DNA of 32,394 bases from Halalkalibacter akibai JCM 9157. Its GTDB lineage: Bacteria; Bacillota; Bacilli; Bacillales; Bacillaceae_D. The translations under genes were made by a program, and so were the position numbers. Under the pieces are notes generated by a model. The model was not told where the DNA came from. It worked only from the letters and a program-made list of their open reading frames with translations, and did not search any database. Within the stretch, counting starts at the first letter, position 1. Every line of letters begins with the position of its first letter. Positions 14,992 to 22,872 of the stretch are shown here, piece by piece. The stretch is from assembly GCF_000513135.1 (NCBI RefSeq), contig NZ_BAUV01000046.1, positions 1 through 32,394 on the forward strand, read 5' to 3'.

Positions 14992-16356
14992 CTATAAGTT
15001 TTGTAGTTGCATTAAGAAAGCTGATGCAATACCGAAATAAATAATCAGGGAGAAAATATCATTCAGTGTCGTAATGAGAGGGCCAGATGCAACAGCTGGG
15101 TCAACTCCTAAACGATTTAAAGTTAATGGAATAATCGTTCCTGCTAATGTCCCGACAATTAATGTTATTAATAAAGAGACCCCAACAACAAAACCGAGGA
15201 CAAGACTTCCTAACCATACATAAGCAATTAGAAAGATAAGTATTCCACACGTAATCCCAATCATAATTCCAACCCGAAGCTCACGGAATATGAGTCTGAT
15301 CACGGTTTTTCGGTCTGTATCATTCGTAATAATACCACGTACGACAACTGCCAATGACTGTGTTCCTGTGTTACCTGTCATTCCGGCAATCATAGGCATG
15401 AAGAAAATGAGTGCTACTACTTGTTCCAGTGTTTCTTCAAAACCACTAATAATACTACCGGAAACAAGTCCGATAAACAGTAAGAGAACAAGCCAAGGGA
15501 GCCTGCGCATAGCAGCTGTTACAGCCTTCGTGTTAAAGTCAATTGCTTTACCGGTGGCAGATAGTTTTTCAATATCCTCATTTGCTTCCTGGATAACAAC
15601 GTCTATCGCATCATCAACTGTAATAATCCCTTGTAAGACATTGTTCTCGTCTACAACGGGTATAGCTATGAAGTCATAGCGTTCAATCATCTGAGCTACT
15701 TCTTCTTGGTCATCATCAACATGAACAGAAACGACACGGGTGAACATTAGGTCTTCGATGACTTCATCAATATCTGCTATTAACAAATCTCGGTAAGATA
15801 CAACACCTACTAATTTCTTCTCTTTGTTTATGACATATAAGTAATAGATGCTTTCTGAAAAGCTAGCAAATTCTTTCAGCTTATCGACAGCTTGTCTTAC
15901 TGTTTGATTGGCGTGTATCCATATAAATTGGTTTGTCATGATTCCCCCTGCAGTATCAGCAGGGTAACTCATTAATGATTGGATATCTTGAGAATCTTCT
16001 TTTTTCATGGCTTCAAGAAACTCTTGTATTTTATCGACCGATAGCTCGTTCAATAAATCGGCTAAATCATCATTGTCCATGAGGTTCATAACTTTTGAAG
16101 AACGCTCAATCCCTAGTTTATGTAAGATCTCGATTTGCATATCATAATCCAATTCTTGAATTAAGTCTGCGATTTGAGAAGGTGTTAAAAATGTTAAGAA
16201 CTTATGATGATGTTTTTCTGGTAACCCTTTATATAACTGAGCAAAGTCATAAGGATGTAATTCATCAAGAATCTCTTGTAGTGCAGCTCGTTTGCTTTCT
16301 TTTAAATACTTTATTACTAAAACCAATAGTTGATCTTCTGTCATGTTAGCAACCAT
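14992..16356 (-). CDS. mgtE: Magnesium transporter MgtE
   Basis: Mg2+ channel/transporter of 454 residues. Residues 1-~130 form the cytosolic helical N domain, ~135-260 two CBS domains (MTNQFIWIHANQTV; VSVHVDDDQEEVAQMIERYD), and ~285-454 five membrane helices with the pore segment PMIAGMTGNTGTQSLAVVVRG and VDPAVASGPLITTLNDIFSL. In this family Mg2+ bound to the N and CBS domains closes the pore. GGGGGATG lies upstream of the ATG. I found no M-box (magnesium riboswitch) in the 225 bases upstream, although Bacillus mgtE often has one, so control here is probably at the protein level. Monocistronic, with a shared terminator. Confidence 0.95.
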   Translation of the reverse strand: MVANMTEDQLLVLVIKYLKESKRAALQEILDELHPYDFAQLYKGLPEKHHHKFLTFLTPSQIADLIQELDYDMQIEILHKLGIERSSKVMNLMDNDDLADLLNELSVDKIQEFLEAMKKEDSQDIQSLMSYPADTAGGIMTNQFIWIHANQTVRQAVDKLKEFASFSESIYYLYVINKEKKLVGVVSYRDLLIADIDEVIEDLMFTRVVSVHVDDDQEEVAQMIERYDFIAIPVVDENNVLQGIITVDDAIDVVIQEANEDIEKLSATGKAIDFNTKAVTAAMRRLPWLVLLLFIGLVSGSIISGFEETLEQVVALIFFMPMIAGMTGNTGTQSLAVVVRGIITNDTDRKTVIRLIFRELRVGIMIGITCGILIFLIAYVWLGSLVLGFVVGVSLLITLIVGTLAGTIIPLTLNRLGVDPAVASGPLITTLNDIFSLIIYFGIASAFLMQLQNL

Positions 16357-16533
16357 ACTTCATCCCCCAATCTCCTTCTTACTTTACAAAAAAAATGGAC
16401 TTAAGTAAAACGCTCTTTGTATGAGAATTCATTTTTTACGCTTGAAGGGCCGTGGACTACTTCAATTTCCCTCTACTTTCCGCAAAAAGTTATGTAAATA
16501 AAGTTAAAAATAGGTAAATTATAATTAGGGCTA

Positions 16534-16563
16534 TTGACAATGAGAATCAGTTTCAATTATTAT
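16534..16563 (+). promoter_or_regulatory. Fur-controlled sigma-A promoter
   Basis: TTGACA (16534-16539), 18 bases, TATTAT (16558-16563). One Fur-like site lies in the spacer and a perfect one covers the start point, a layout expected for strong repression when iron is plentiful. Confidence 0.7.
16541..16555. promoter_or_regulatory. Second, degenerate Fur-like site
   Basis: TGAGAATCAGTTTCA matches the 7-1-7 Fur pattern at 11 of 14 positions and lies between the -35 and -10 boxes. Confidence 0.45.
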
Positions 16564-16565
16564 GA

Positions 16566-16580
16566 TGATAATGATTATCA
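16566..16580. promoter_or_regulatory. Perfect 7-1-7 Fur box
   Basis: TGATAATGATTATCA is a perfect match to the Bacillus Fur consensus (TGATAAT-N-ATTATCA) just downstream of the -10 box. It may also answer to other Fur-family regulators such as PerR or Zur, but the sequence is the classical Fur form. Confidence 0.85.
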
Positions 16581-16598
16581 ATGTTGGGGGTGTTAAGC

Positions 16599-16925
16599 GT
16601 GTCAGCTTTATTAATAGTAGGAGCAGATCGACTAGGTTCTATACCGAAGAAGTTAGAAGAACTTGGATTTAGCGAAATTATTCATGTTGATGGACGTAAG
16701 GTTCAAATGGTCAAGAAAGAAATACCTTCTCATATAGATTTAATTCTTGTTTTAACTGATTTTATTAACCACAACTTAACTGGTGTATTAAAGAGAAAAG
16801 CAATGGAGCAAGAGATTCCAATCTGTTATGCGAAACGTTCATGGTGTTCTATTTATCAAGCAATTGGAAAATGTGATTATGGTTGTGTGAATTTAAAAAG
16901 CTGTCAAGTGAAGCAGAGGTATTAA
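16599..16925 (+). CDS. DUF2325-like protein under Fur control
   Basis: A 108-residue protein with the DUF2325 pattern: ALLIVGADRLGSIPKKLEEL, EIIHVDGRK, DLILVLTDFINHNL and IPICYAKRS. The family is common in Firmicutes and has no known biochemical role. The C-terminus holds a cysteine-rich end (Cys76, 83, 92, 96 and 102; CDYGC in the middle) that could bind a metal. An ATG at 16581 is in frame, but GGGGGTG at 16586 sets the GTG at 16599 as start; the Fur box ends immediately before. The stop overlaps the next start (TAATG), so both genes are co-translated. Family assignment is good, function unknown; an iron-limitation role is inferred from the Fur box. Confidence 0.75.
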   Translation: MSALLIVGADRLGSIPKKLEELGFSEIIHVDGRKVQMVKKEIPSHIDLILVLTDFINHNLTGVLKRKAMEQEIPICYAKRSWCSIYQAIGKCDYGCVNLKSCQVKQRY

Positions 16926-17449
16926 TGAGTATGATTGAGAATCAATATGTTACTTTTCTACAAAGTCCATACCGTTTTTTAGATAAGACCGTATGCTTTT
17001 GGAAAGACGCTGTACAGAGCGTTATTAATGAAATTGTGTTGACGTTTTCCCGAATCCCACATTCGACAAGGACTTATCTGAAAGCATTACATATTATTGG
17101 ACACTACTGGAGCAGGTTGGATAAAAGTATATTTGAGTCAGAAAGGCAATTTGTGATGACTTCAGTTAAGGTAACTGATCATTTATTAAGTTTATTAATG
17201 TCTGAAAAGCACATCGAAGAAGTTACTATTCAAATAGATATGTTAATGGAAAGTGATAACATAATAATTAATGAAGACGGTTTAATTCTTGAGAAGATCC
17301 TGCTGGAAGTTGACGAGGAAATGTTATCAACATATTGGAATGCTGCTTTGCAGTTTTGTTTAGAGCTAACAGAAAACCTTCCGAAGCAGATTGAAGTTTT
17401 TGATGTACTGAACGGAAAAAGGTATGTGCACTTTCCTCAGATTTCTTAA
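16925..17449 (+). CDS. Unrecognised helical protein, second gene of the Fur-controlled unit
   Basis: A 175-residue soluble protein (MSMIENQYVTFLQSPYRFLD...) that I do not recognise. It has no signal peptide or membrane segment and looks mostly alpha-helical; it contains two cysteines (Cys24 and one near residue 147) and scattered histidines (HSTRTYLKALHIIGHYW near residues 45-60). The ATG at 16925 overlaps the DUF2325 stop (TAATG); AGAGGT is 4 bases before it and 10 before an alternative ATG at 16931. A longer in-frame extension to 16883 overlaps the upstream gene and has no ribosome site. A terminator ends the unit. A function with its partner under iron limitation is inferred from position only. 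Confidence 0.65.
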   Translation: MSMIENQYVTFLQSPYRFLDKTVCFWKDAVQSVINEIVLTFSRIPHSTRTYLKALHIIGHYWSRLDKSIFESERQFVMTSVKVTDHLLSLLMSEKHIEEVTIQIDMLMESDNIIINEDGLILEKILLEVDEEMLSTYWNAALQFCLELTENLPKQIEVFDVLNGKRYVHFPQIS

Positions 17450-17454
17450 ATCAT

Positions 17455-17499
17455 AAAGCTAGTCATTTCTTTTTTAAAGAGGTGGCTAGCTTTCTTTAT
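17455..17499 (+). terminator. Terminator of the Fur-controlled unit
   Basis: AAAGCTAGTCA (17455-17465) pairs with TGGCTAGCTTT (17483-17493), one wobble, followed by TCTTTATT. Confidence 0.75.
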
Positions 17500-17638
17500 T
17501 GACTGCTTATGAAAATGCTGTTGCTATCGAATTTTTCTCTTTAAGTAACTGGAGCACAATGGAACGAACATGAGAAATTTAAACAAAGTCTTTTATTAAA
17601 ACAGTGATTGCCTTTATGTCATTTTTACTTTGCCTATA

Positions 17639-17667
17639 TGCAACTTTTCTTGGCACGAAAAGTTGCA
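17639..17667. promoter_or_regulatory. Perfect 11-bp inverted repeat upstream of the metal-binding lipoprotein
   Basis: TGCAACTTTTC (17639-17649) and GAAAAGTTGCA (17657-17667) with a 7-base spacer. No T run follows. TTTGCCTATATGCAACT (17629-17645) overlaps it and resembles MntR sites (TTTGCC near one end, AAC near the other). Either could be the operator of the downstream gene. No clear promoter boxes were found here. Confidence 0.45.
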
Positions 17668-17713
17668 CACGTGCATATCTTTGGTAGAGTAGCAACGATG
17701 AGGAGGAGAAAGC

Positions 17714-18610
17714 ATGAAAAAGAAATTAGTGCTGATTTTTACGACCTTAGTAAGTACATTTTTATTAGCTGCCTGCGGTGGGAACGATGAAACAGCGGAT
17801 GATTCGTTGAAGATCGTAACAAGCTTCTCTATTCTAGCTGATCTGGCAGAGCAAGTAGCGGGCGAACGTGCAGAGGTAGAATACTTAGTTCCAATTGGAG
17901 AAGAACCACATGAATATGAAACTGTGCCTAGTGACTTTCAAAAAGTAAGTGATGCTGATGTATTTTTTGTTAATGGGTTTGGACTTGAAGAATGGCTCGA
18001 GCGTCTTGTTCAAAATGTCGGGGATGTTTCAATTGTGTCTGTCTCAGATGGAGTTACCCCACTGCCAATCAGTGATCAAGACGGGGAGGACCCTCACGCC
18101 TGGCTTGATGTTAAAAATGTAATTACGTATGTGGAAAACATTCGTGATGATTTAATTAAACGCGATCCTGAAGGTGCAGATGAATATGAAGCCAATGCAA
18201 ATGCTTATATCGCTGAACTAGAAGAACTTCATACTTGGATTGAAACGGAAGTTGAAACGATAGAAGAATCAAAACGTGCCATTGTGATTAGTGAAAATGC
18301 TTTTAAATACTTCGGTGACCAATATGGTTTTGATACGATTGGTATTTGGGAACTGAATTCACACGAGGAAGGAACTCCAAGACAAATTGCTAATGTAGTT
18401 GATACGATTAGCGAGAGAAGCATCCCTGTTGTTTTTGTAGAAACGACAGTTGATAAACGTTATATGGAGACTGTAGCAAATGACGCAGGAGTAGAAATTG
18501 CAGGTGAAGTATACACGGATGCTGTTGGGCTAGATGGAAGTGGAGCAGAAACATATATTAAAATGATGGAGCATAATGTCAGGACGTTTGTTGAGGGATT
18601 ATCTAATTAA
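17714..18610 (+). CDS. Metal ABC transporter substrate-binding lipoprotein, Mn/Zn type
   Basis: Surface lipoprotein (298 residues) that captures Mn2+ or Zn2+ for an ABC importer. The signal peptide ends in LLAAC, with Cys21 the lipidated residue. Cluster A-I (PsaA/MntC/ZnuA) ligands are visible: His66 (GEEPHEY), His128 (GEDPHAWLD), Glu194 (ISENAFKYF) and Asp269 (YTDAVG). It lacks the long His-rich loop typical of dedicated zinc binders, and the FKYFGDQYGF and EEGTPRQI segments resemble PsaA/MntA, so manganese is the likelier metal. AGGAGGAG precedes the ATG. No ATPase or permease gene is next to it, so it must share a transporter encoded elsewhere. Confidence 0.88.
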   Translation: MKKKLVLIFTTLVSTFLLAACGGNDETADDSLKIVTSFSILADLAEQVAGERAEVEYLVPIGEEPHEYETVPSDFQKVSDADVFFVNGFGLEEWLERLVQNVGDVSIVSVSDGVTPLPISDQDGEDPHAWLDVKNVITYVENIRDDLIKRDPEGADEYEANANAYIAELEELHTWIETEVETIEESKRAIVISENAFKYFGDQYGFDTIGIWELNSHEEGTPRQIANVVDTISERSIPVVFVETTVDKRYMETVANDAGVEIAGEVYTDAVGLDGSGAETYIKMMEHNVRTFVEGLSN

Positions 18611-18619
18611 TATATAATT

Positions 18620-18650
18620 AAGGAGTGTTCCTGATTTAGGAACACTCCTT
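18620..18650. terminator. Hairpin between the metal-binding lipoprotein and the rhomboid gene
   Basis: AAGGAGTGTTCC and its perfect complement form a 12-bp stem (7-base loop) between convergent genes. The T tract is weak on both strands but the stem is strong. Confidence 0.7.
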
Positions 18651-18670
18651 ATTAATAGTAATAATTAAGA

Positions 18671-19417
18671 TTAAAAAAATCGTGAAACTAGCCCGGCAAT
18701 GACTAGGACAGCAAAAAACACCCAAATTAATTTTTTGATGTTTTTATTCAACCTTCTTTTTTTCTGCCAACGATTAGGATCAAATGTTGGTTCACCGTCA
18801 TCAAAAACAACACGATTTGCGTAGTAAGGTCGCTTTACTCCAATTAAAATAAGTGGTCCTAGTGCAGCACCTGCTATTAAACCAAAAAGATGGGCAAGGA
18901 CGTTAATGTTTGGATTAACAAACGTCATTACTAACCCTATGATTAAAATAGTCATAACGAGCTGAGAATTAGCTGAATCAATTAAATCTTTGCGGTTAAT
19001 CACAAGATACACATAAAGTCCAAGTAAACCATAAATCGCTCCAGAAGCACCTAAATGTTGCATATAAGGATTGCCGAGGAAGAAAGTAGCGATGTTTGCA
19101 ATAGTTCCAGTTAAAAGATAAATGAGTAGAAATTTGGACTTGCCAAGCATTTTCTCAAGTGCAGGTCCGAAGATCACTAGTGAAAAAGAGTTAAATAACA
19201 TATGCATGGCGCCGATATGCATAAAAATCGGTGTAATGATTCTCCAATATTCCCCGTAAGCCACGGCTAAGTTATTTCCAATCCCCATAGTGAGAATCCA
19301 ACGTCCACCTGGTAAAAAATTCATCCAAACAAATAAAATTAAATGAATGGCAACTAAAATCGTTACGATAGGATAAGATCGTCTGAACGAATAGAAGCTT
19401 TCGTTTCTGATAAACAT
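18671..19417 (-). CDS. Rhomboid-family intramembrane serine protease
   Basis: Membrane protease of 248 residues with six core helices plus a seventh hydrophobic C-terminal segment. The catalytic pair is Ser125 in HLGASGAIYG (GxSG) and His176 in LAHLFGLIAG; the supporting HxxxN motif is HMLFN (Asn76). All are intact, so it should be active. The position next to acpS matches B. subtilis ydcA. Substrates are unknown. AAAAGGAGG precedes the ATG on the minus strand. A basic cytosolic stretch (about 200-225) precedes the last helix. A long palindrome lies in the divergent gap to acpS. Confidence 0.9.
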   Translation of the reverse strand: MFIRNESFYSFRRSYPIVTILVAIHLILFVWMNFLPGGRWILTMGIGNNLAVAYGEYWRIITPIFMHIGAMHMLFNSFSLVIFGPALEKMLGKSKFLLIYLLTGTIANIATFFLGNPYMQHLGASGAIYGLLGLYVYLVINRKDLIDSANSQLVMTILIIGLVMTFVNPNINVLAHLFGLIAGAALGPLILIGVKRPYYANRVVFDDGEPTFDPNRWQKKRRLNKNIKKLIWVFFAVLVIAGLVSRFF

Positions 19418-19434
19418 GATACGGCCTCCTTTTC

Positions 19435-19455
19435 TATCTGTTATTATAACAGATA
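19435..19455. promoter_or_regulatory. 21-base perfect palindrome in the rhomboid-acpS gap
   Basis: TATCTGTTAT at 19435-19444, one central base, and its perfect complement at 19446-19455. It contains a minus-strand TATAAT (19443-19448), so it probably overlaps the rhomboid -10 region. Such an odd-length palindrome is typical of a dimeric regulator site. The regulator was not identified. Confidence 0.45.
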
Positions 19456-19527
19456 TTATAAAAAATCCCTTGTAAACAGATTATGAAAAAAGGGTCGAGC
19501 TCATGAGTAGAGAAAGTAGGGATTCAA

Positions 19528-19890
19528 GTGATTATAGGAACAGGAATTGATATCGTCGAAATTGATAGAATTACAAAAGTGTTGGAACGTCAGCCGAGAT
19601 TTGTGGACCGAATTTTAACGTCTTCAGAAAAAGAAACTTTTTTTACTTTACAGGGAACAAGGAAATTTGAATTTTTTGCAGGTAGATTTGCTGCAAAAGA
19701 AGCATTTGTTAAAGCAATTGGGACAGGAATTTCAAAAAGTTATAGTTGGCTAGATATTGAAGTGAAAAGAGAATCTAGTGGGAAGCCGATCCTAGTTGTA
19801 CCAGGGGTTACACATCAATTACATTTATCTATTTCTCATAGTAAAACATATGCAATTGCTCACGTTTTAATTGAAAGCTTGTCAAGCTAG
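19528..19890 (+). CDS. acpS: Holo-[acyl-carrier-protein] synthase
   Basis: Transfers 4'-phosphopantetheine from CoA to apo-acyl carrier protein, activating fatty-acid synthesis. It is 120 residues with the two signature motifs: IIGTGIDIVEIDR (Asp8, Mg2+ binding) and FAGRFAAKEAFVKAIGTG (Glu58), then LSISHSKTYAIAHV at the end. The GTG start follows TAGGGA and gives the normal family length. It lies between the rhomboid gene and ydcC exactly as in B. subtilis. The promoter is unclear; the AT-rich palindrome at 19435 may contribute. Confidence 0.95.
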   Translation: MIIGTGIDIVEIDRITKVLERQPRFVDRILTSSEKETFFTLQGTRKFEFFAGRFAAKEAFVKAIGTGISKSYSWLDIEVKRESSGKPILVVPGVTHQLHLSISHSKTYAIAHVLIESLSS

Positions 19891-20111
19891 TCTGCATATT
19901 GCTCAAGGTTGTCTCATATAGTGGTAGAGCGAATAGGAGAGATCAAGACATTCAGGCAGAGTCAGGTCTAATATCTACAAAGACGTTTCGATTTAACCAG
20001 CAAGTGCTACCAGTCATACTTGCTAACGATAAAACGGAACACACACCAATGAGAAGCCGTCTCTTGGATGCATTCGCTCTCTTCATTCAAATGAGACAAA
20101 GGGGTGAAAGC

Positions 20112-21128
20112 ATGAAAAAAGCAATTTGGTTCGCTACTCTAGGGTTACTACTATCTATGATCCTCGTAGGTTGTGGCGAAAAAACACAGGAAGATATCAT
20201 GACAGACTTAGACAGTAAGCTTTCAGAAATGACTGGGTACAAAGCTAAGTCAACGATGACACTTGAAACAGGTAAGGAACAGCAAACGTATGAGGTTGAT
20301 GTTTGGCACCAAGTGAAGAGTTATTATCGTGTAGCTCTTCAAAATGAAAATAAGGACCAAAGCCAAATTATTCTTCGTAACGATGATGGAGTTTTCGTGT
20401 TGACACCTGCGTTAAACAAAAGTTTCCGTTTCCAAAGTGATTGGCCAACGAACAGTAGTCAGGTGTATTTGTATGAGTCTTTAATTCAAGATATTTTGAT
20501 GGATCCAGAACGTTCTTTCCAAGCGGATGAGGACTATTACATTTTCCAAACAAATACGAACTATCAAAATAAAAACTTAAGTACACAAGAAATTAAATTA
20601 AATAAAAAGGATTTATCTCCTGCTCAAGTGAAGATTATGAATGCTGATCTAGAAGTTCTTGTTCAGCTTGACTTCACAAGTTTTGAATGGAATGCTAGCT
20701 TTAATGAAGGGGATTTCGACATGGAGCGTAATATGACTGGTGCTCAAATGACGGAAGAGCCTGCTATGGCAGAGCCACAAGAGCAAGAGGCTATGACTGT
20801 TTATTATCCAATGTTTACACCAGATGGAACGCAATTTGATTCTTCACGCAATATTGAAACTGAAAAGGGAGAGCGTGTTGTTCTTCAATATATGGGTGAA
20901 CAGCCATTTACTCTAATTCAAGAAAGAAGTCAGGTAGTTCCAGCTTCTACACCGATGAACATGAGTTCTGGAGAGCCGGTTGACCTTGGTTTCACAATCG
21001 GGGTTATGACGGAAGAATCATTACAGTGGTCTTATAATGGTGTTGATTTCTTCCTTGCTTCTGAAAACTTAAGCACAGAAGAAATGATGTCAATTGCAAG
21101 CTCTGTCTACGGTACAGAGGAGAAATAG
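20112..21128 (+). CDS. ydcC: LolA-like lipoprotein YdcC
   Basis: Exported lipoprotein of 338 residues. The signal peptide ends in MILVGC, with Cys21 the lipidation site. The body is the beta-rich, LolA-like fold of the Bacillus YdcC/GerS group (DVWHQVKSYYRVAL; IILRNDDGVFVLTP; LNKSFRFQSDWP). GerS of Clostridioides affects spore cortex lysis, and B. subtilis ydcC is expressed in sporulation; a spore-related role is therefore likely but inferred. The reading frame is open to 19899, but AAAGGGGTGA before the ATG at 20112 and the signal peptide fix the start. The 220-base gap after acpS, with no promoter I could identify, suggests separate control. Confidence 0.85.
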   Translation: MKKAIWFATLGLLLSMILVGCGEKTQEDIMTDLDSKLSEMTGYKAKSTMTLETGKEQQTYEVDVWHQVKSYYRVALQNENKDQSQIILRNDDGVFVLTPALNKSFRFQSDWPTNSSQVYLYESLIQDILMDPERSFQADEDYYIFQTNTNYQNKNLSTQEIKLNKKDLSPAQVKIMNADLEVLVQLDFTSFEWNASFNEGDFDMERNMTGAQMTEEPAMAEPQEQEAMTVYYPMFTPDGTQFDSSRNIETEKGERVVLQYMGEQPFTLIQERSQVVPASTPMNMSSGEPVDLGFTIGVMTEESLQWSYNGVDFFLASENLSTEEMMSIASSVYGTEEK

Positions 21129-21139
21129 GAAATAACGAT

Positions 21140-21184
21140 GGGTGGCTCGATGAAGGTAAAATCCTTCAGGGTCACCCTCTTTTT
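21140..21184 (+). terminator. Intrinsic terminator after ydcC
   Basis: GGGTG/CACCC (21140-21144, 21173-21177) and TGAAGG/CCTTCA (21151-21156, 21163-21168) form a stem with an internal loop, followed by a run of five T. Confidence 0.7.
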
Positions 21185-21273
21185 AACTTTTTATCTATTG
21201 AGTATGATAAAATAGTTAAAAAAACAAGGGTTTAAAATGAATTTTTAAGTGTGACTGTTTGGGAGGAGTAAGA

Positions 21274-22410
21274 ATGAATCAGGAGTCTTATCGTGATACA
21301 TGGGCAGAAGTAAATTTAACAGCAATCGCTGAAAATATACGGGCCATTAAACAGCTCTATCAGGGGAAAGATGTGGATATTATGGCTGTGGTAAAAGCAA
21401 ATGGGTATGGACATGGTGCTGTGCCAGTTGCTAAGCAAGCCTTGAAATTTGGTGCGAGTTATTTAGCGGTTGCGCTATTAGATGAAGCGATCATTCTGAG
21501 AAAAGCAGACATTCAAGCTCCCATTTTAGTTCTTGGTCGAATCAGACCCCAAGATGTTGGAGTTGCTTCGCAATACAACATCTTGGTTACTGTCTTCCAA
21601 GCGGAATGGTTAGAGGAAGCAAGGAATTACCTTTCTCCAGAAGATAAAATCCAAGTTCACATTAAGTTTGATACAGGAATGGGCCGGGTTGGAATCCGAA
21701 CAAAAGAAGAAGCAGATTCTTTATTAGAGTTTCTTGCAAACCATTCTAAACAGTTTAGTGTGAATGGAGTATACACGCATTTTGCAACGGCTGATGAAAC
21801 CGATACGTCTTATGTAACGGAACAACATGAACGCTTTGTTCGCATGTTAGAATGGCTAAAAAAGTGGAACATTAACGCCCCTCTCATTCATAGCGGAAAC
21901 AGTGCTGCTGGAATGCGTTTTCCTGAAAAAACATTTAATTTATTTAGATTAGGAATTTCTATGTATGGCTTAACTCCTTCACCTGAGATAACGGAGCAAC
22001 TCCCAGTGAAATTAAAGCAAGCCTTCTCTTTAAAAAGTCGACTTGTTCAAGTGAAGAAATTGCCAAAAGGTGAAGCGATTAGTTATGGTGCTACTTATCG
22101 TACTGAGAAAGAGGAATGGATTGGAACAATCCCAATCGGATATGCCGATGGCTGGCTAAGATATCATAGTACGAATGGTGGCGAAGTTTTAGTAAATGGA
22201 AAAAGGGCTCCTTTTGTTGGCCGTATTTGTATGGATCAATGTATGATTCTTTTACCGGAACAAGTAGAGGTAGGTACGGTAGTCACCTTGATTGGTGAAG
22301 ATGGATTTGATAAAATAACAATGGATGAAGTTGCTCAAAGACTTGAAACCATTAACTATGAAATCCCTTGTATTATTGGACAAAGAGTACCAAGAGTTTA
22401 TATGGACTAA
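21274..22410 (+). CDS. alr: Alanine racemase
   Basis: PLP enzyme that makes D-alanine for peptidoglycan. It has 378 residues, family-typical. The PLP lysine is Lys41 in AVVKANGYGHGA; the segment ISYGATYRT, before IGTIPIGYADGW, carries the catalytic tyrosine; GRICMDQCM is also conserved. GGGAGGAG lies 5 bases before the ATG at 21274; an in-frame ATG at 21259 has no ribosome site. The sequence TATGATAAAAT at 21203-21213 may be the -10 region. In Bacillus the dal (alr) gene lies upstream of ndoAI/ndoA, as here. Confidence 0.96.
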   Translation: MNQESYRDTWAEVNLTAIAENIRAIKQLYQGKDVDIMAVVKANGYGHGAVPVAKQALKFGASYLAVALLDEAIILRKADIQAPILVLGRIRPQDVGVASQYNILVTVFQAEWLEEARNYLSPEDKIQVHIKFDTGMGRVGIRTKEEADSLLEFLANHSKQFSVNGVYTHFATADETDTSYVTEQHERFVRMLEWLKKWNINAPLIHSGNSAAGMRFPEKTFNLFRLGISMYGLTPSPEITEQLPVKLKQAFSLKSRLVQVKKLPKGEAISYGATYRTEKEEWIGTIPIGYADGWLRYHSTNGGEVLVNGKRAPFVGRICMDQCMILLPEQVEVGTVVTLIGEDGFDKITMDEVAQRLETINYEIPCIIGQRVPRVYMD

Positions 22411-22477
22411 AAAATTAAGTCGGTGAATATAATTTCTTGTTCGTCTAAAACAAATAGAAAGATAGCCCATTCGGCCT

Positions 22478-22506
22478 TTGCATTTCAAGCAAGCTAGTGC
22501 TATGAT
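22478..22506 (+). promoter_or_regulatory. Sigma-A promoter of ndoAI-ndoA
   Basis: TTGCAT (22478-22483), 17 bases, TATGAT (22501-22506), with an extended -10 (TGC before TATGAT). The palindrome ATGATTAATCAT at 22502-22513 overlaps the -10 box and could be an operator. Confidence 0.65.
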
Positions 22507-22590
22507 TAATCATGGATAAAAAAAGGAAGCATCTGTAGTTGAATTTAAAATTTCGCATGAAGTAACGGTGGATGCTGGGGGTGGATGTTT

Positions 22591-22869
22591 GTGTCAGAGA
22601 AAAACACAAAGCGCATTGTAATTAATTTGCCACAACATTTGTTGAACGAGGTGGACGGTGTGATTAAAAAGGAAAACGTCAATCGCAGTGAATTTATTTC
22701 ACAAGCAACAAAAATGTATCTTCGCGAACGTAAGAAACGTCAAATTCGAGAGACTATGCAGCAAGGCTATATGGAAATGGCAAAAATCAATCTAAACATT
22801 GCATCAGAATCTTTTCTTGCCGAGGAGGAAGCAGAGAATACCCTCGATCGCTTAGTGAGCGGGGTGTAG
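22591..22869 (+). CDS. ndoAI: Antitoxin EndoAI (ribbon-helix-helix)
   Basis: Antitoxin of 92 residues that binds and blocks EndoA. The N-terminal ribbon-helix-helix is clear: TKRIVINLPQHLLNEVDGVI, then NRSEFISQATKMYLRERKK. The C-terminal half (NIASESFLAEEEAENTLDRL) is acidic and fits the toxin-binding tail of the B. subtilis homologue. An ATG at 22585 is only 1 base after GGGGGTGG, so the GTG at 22591 is the start. The toxin gene follows 3 bases after the stop. Confidence 0.93.
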   Translation: MSEKNTKRIVINLPQHLLNEVDGVIKKENVNRSEFISQATKMYLRERKKRQIRETMQQGYMEMAKINLNIASESFLAEEEAENTLDRLVSGV

Positions 22870-22872
22870 CCC

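Noticed and set aside
16095-16349. Plus-strand frames inside mgtE (also 15290-15679)
   Set aside because: They are antisense shadows of a clear MgtE gene, without ribosome sites or recognisable domains.
16357-16580. Possible M-box magnesium riboswitch upstream of mgtE
   Set aside because: The minus-strand leader has no sequence resembling the conserved M-box core and too little structure.
19899-20111. In-frame 71-codon extension upstream of ydcC
   Set aside because: There is no ribosome site at the TTG, and the extension would hide the lipoprotein signal peptide that starts at 20112 behind AAAGGGGTGA.
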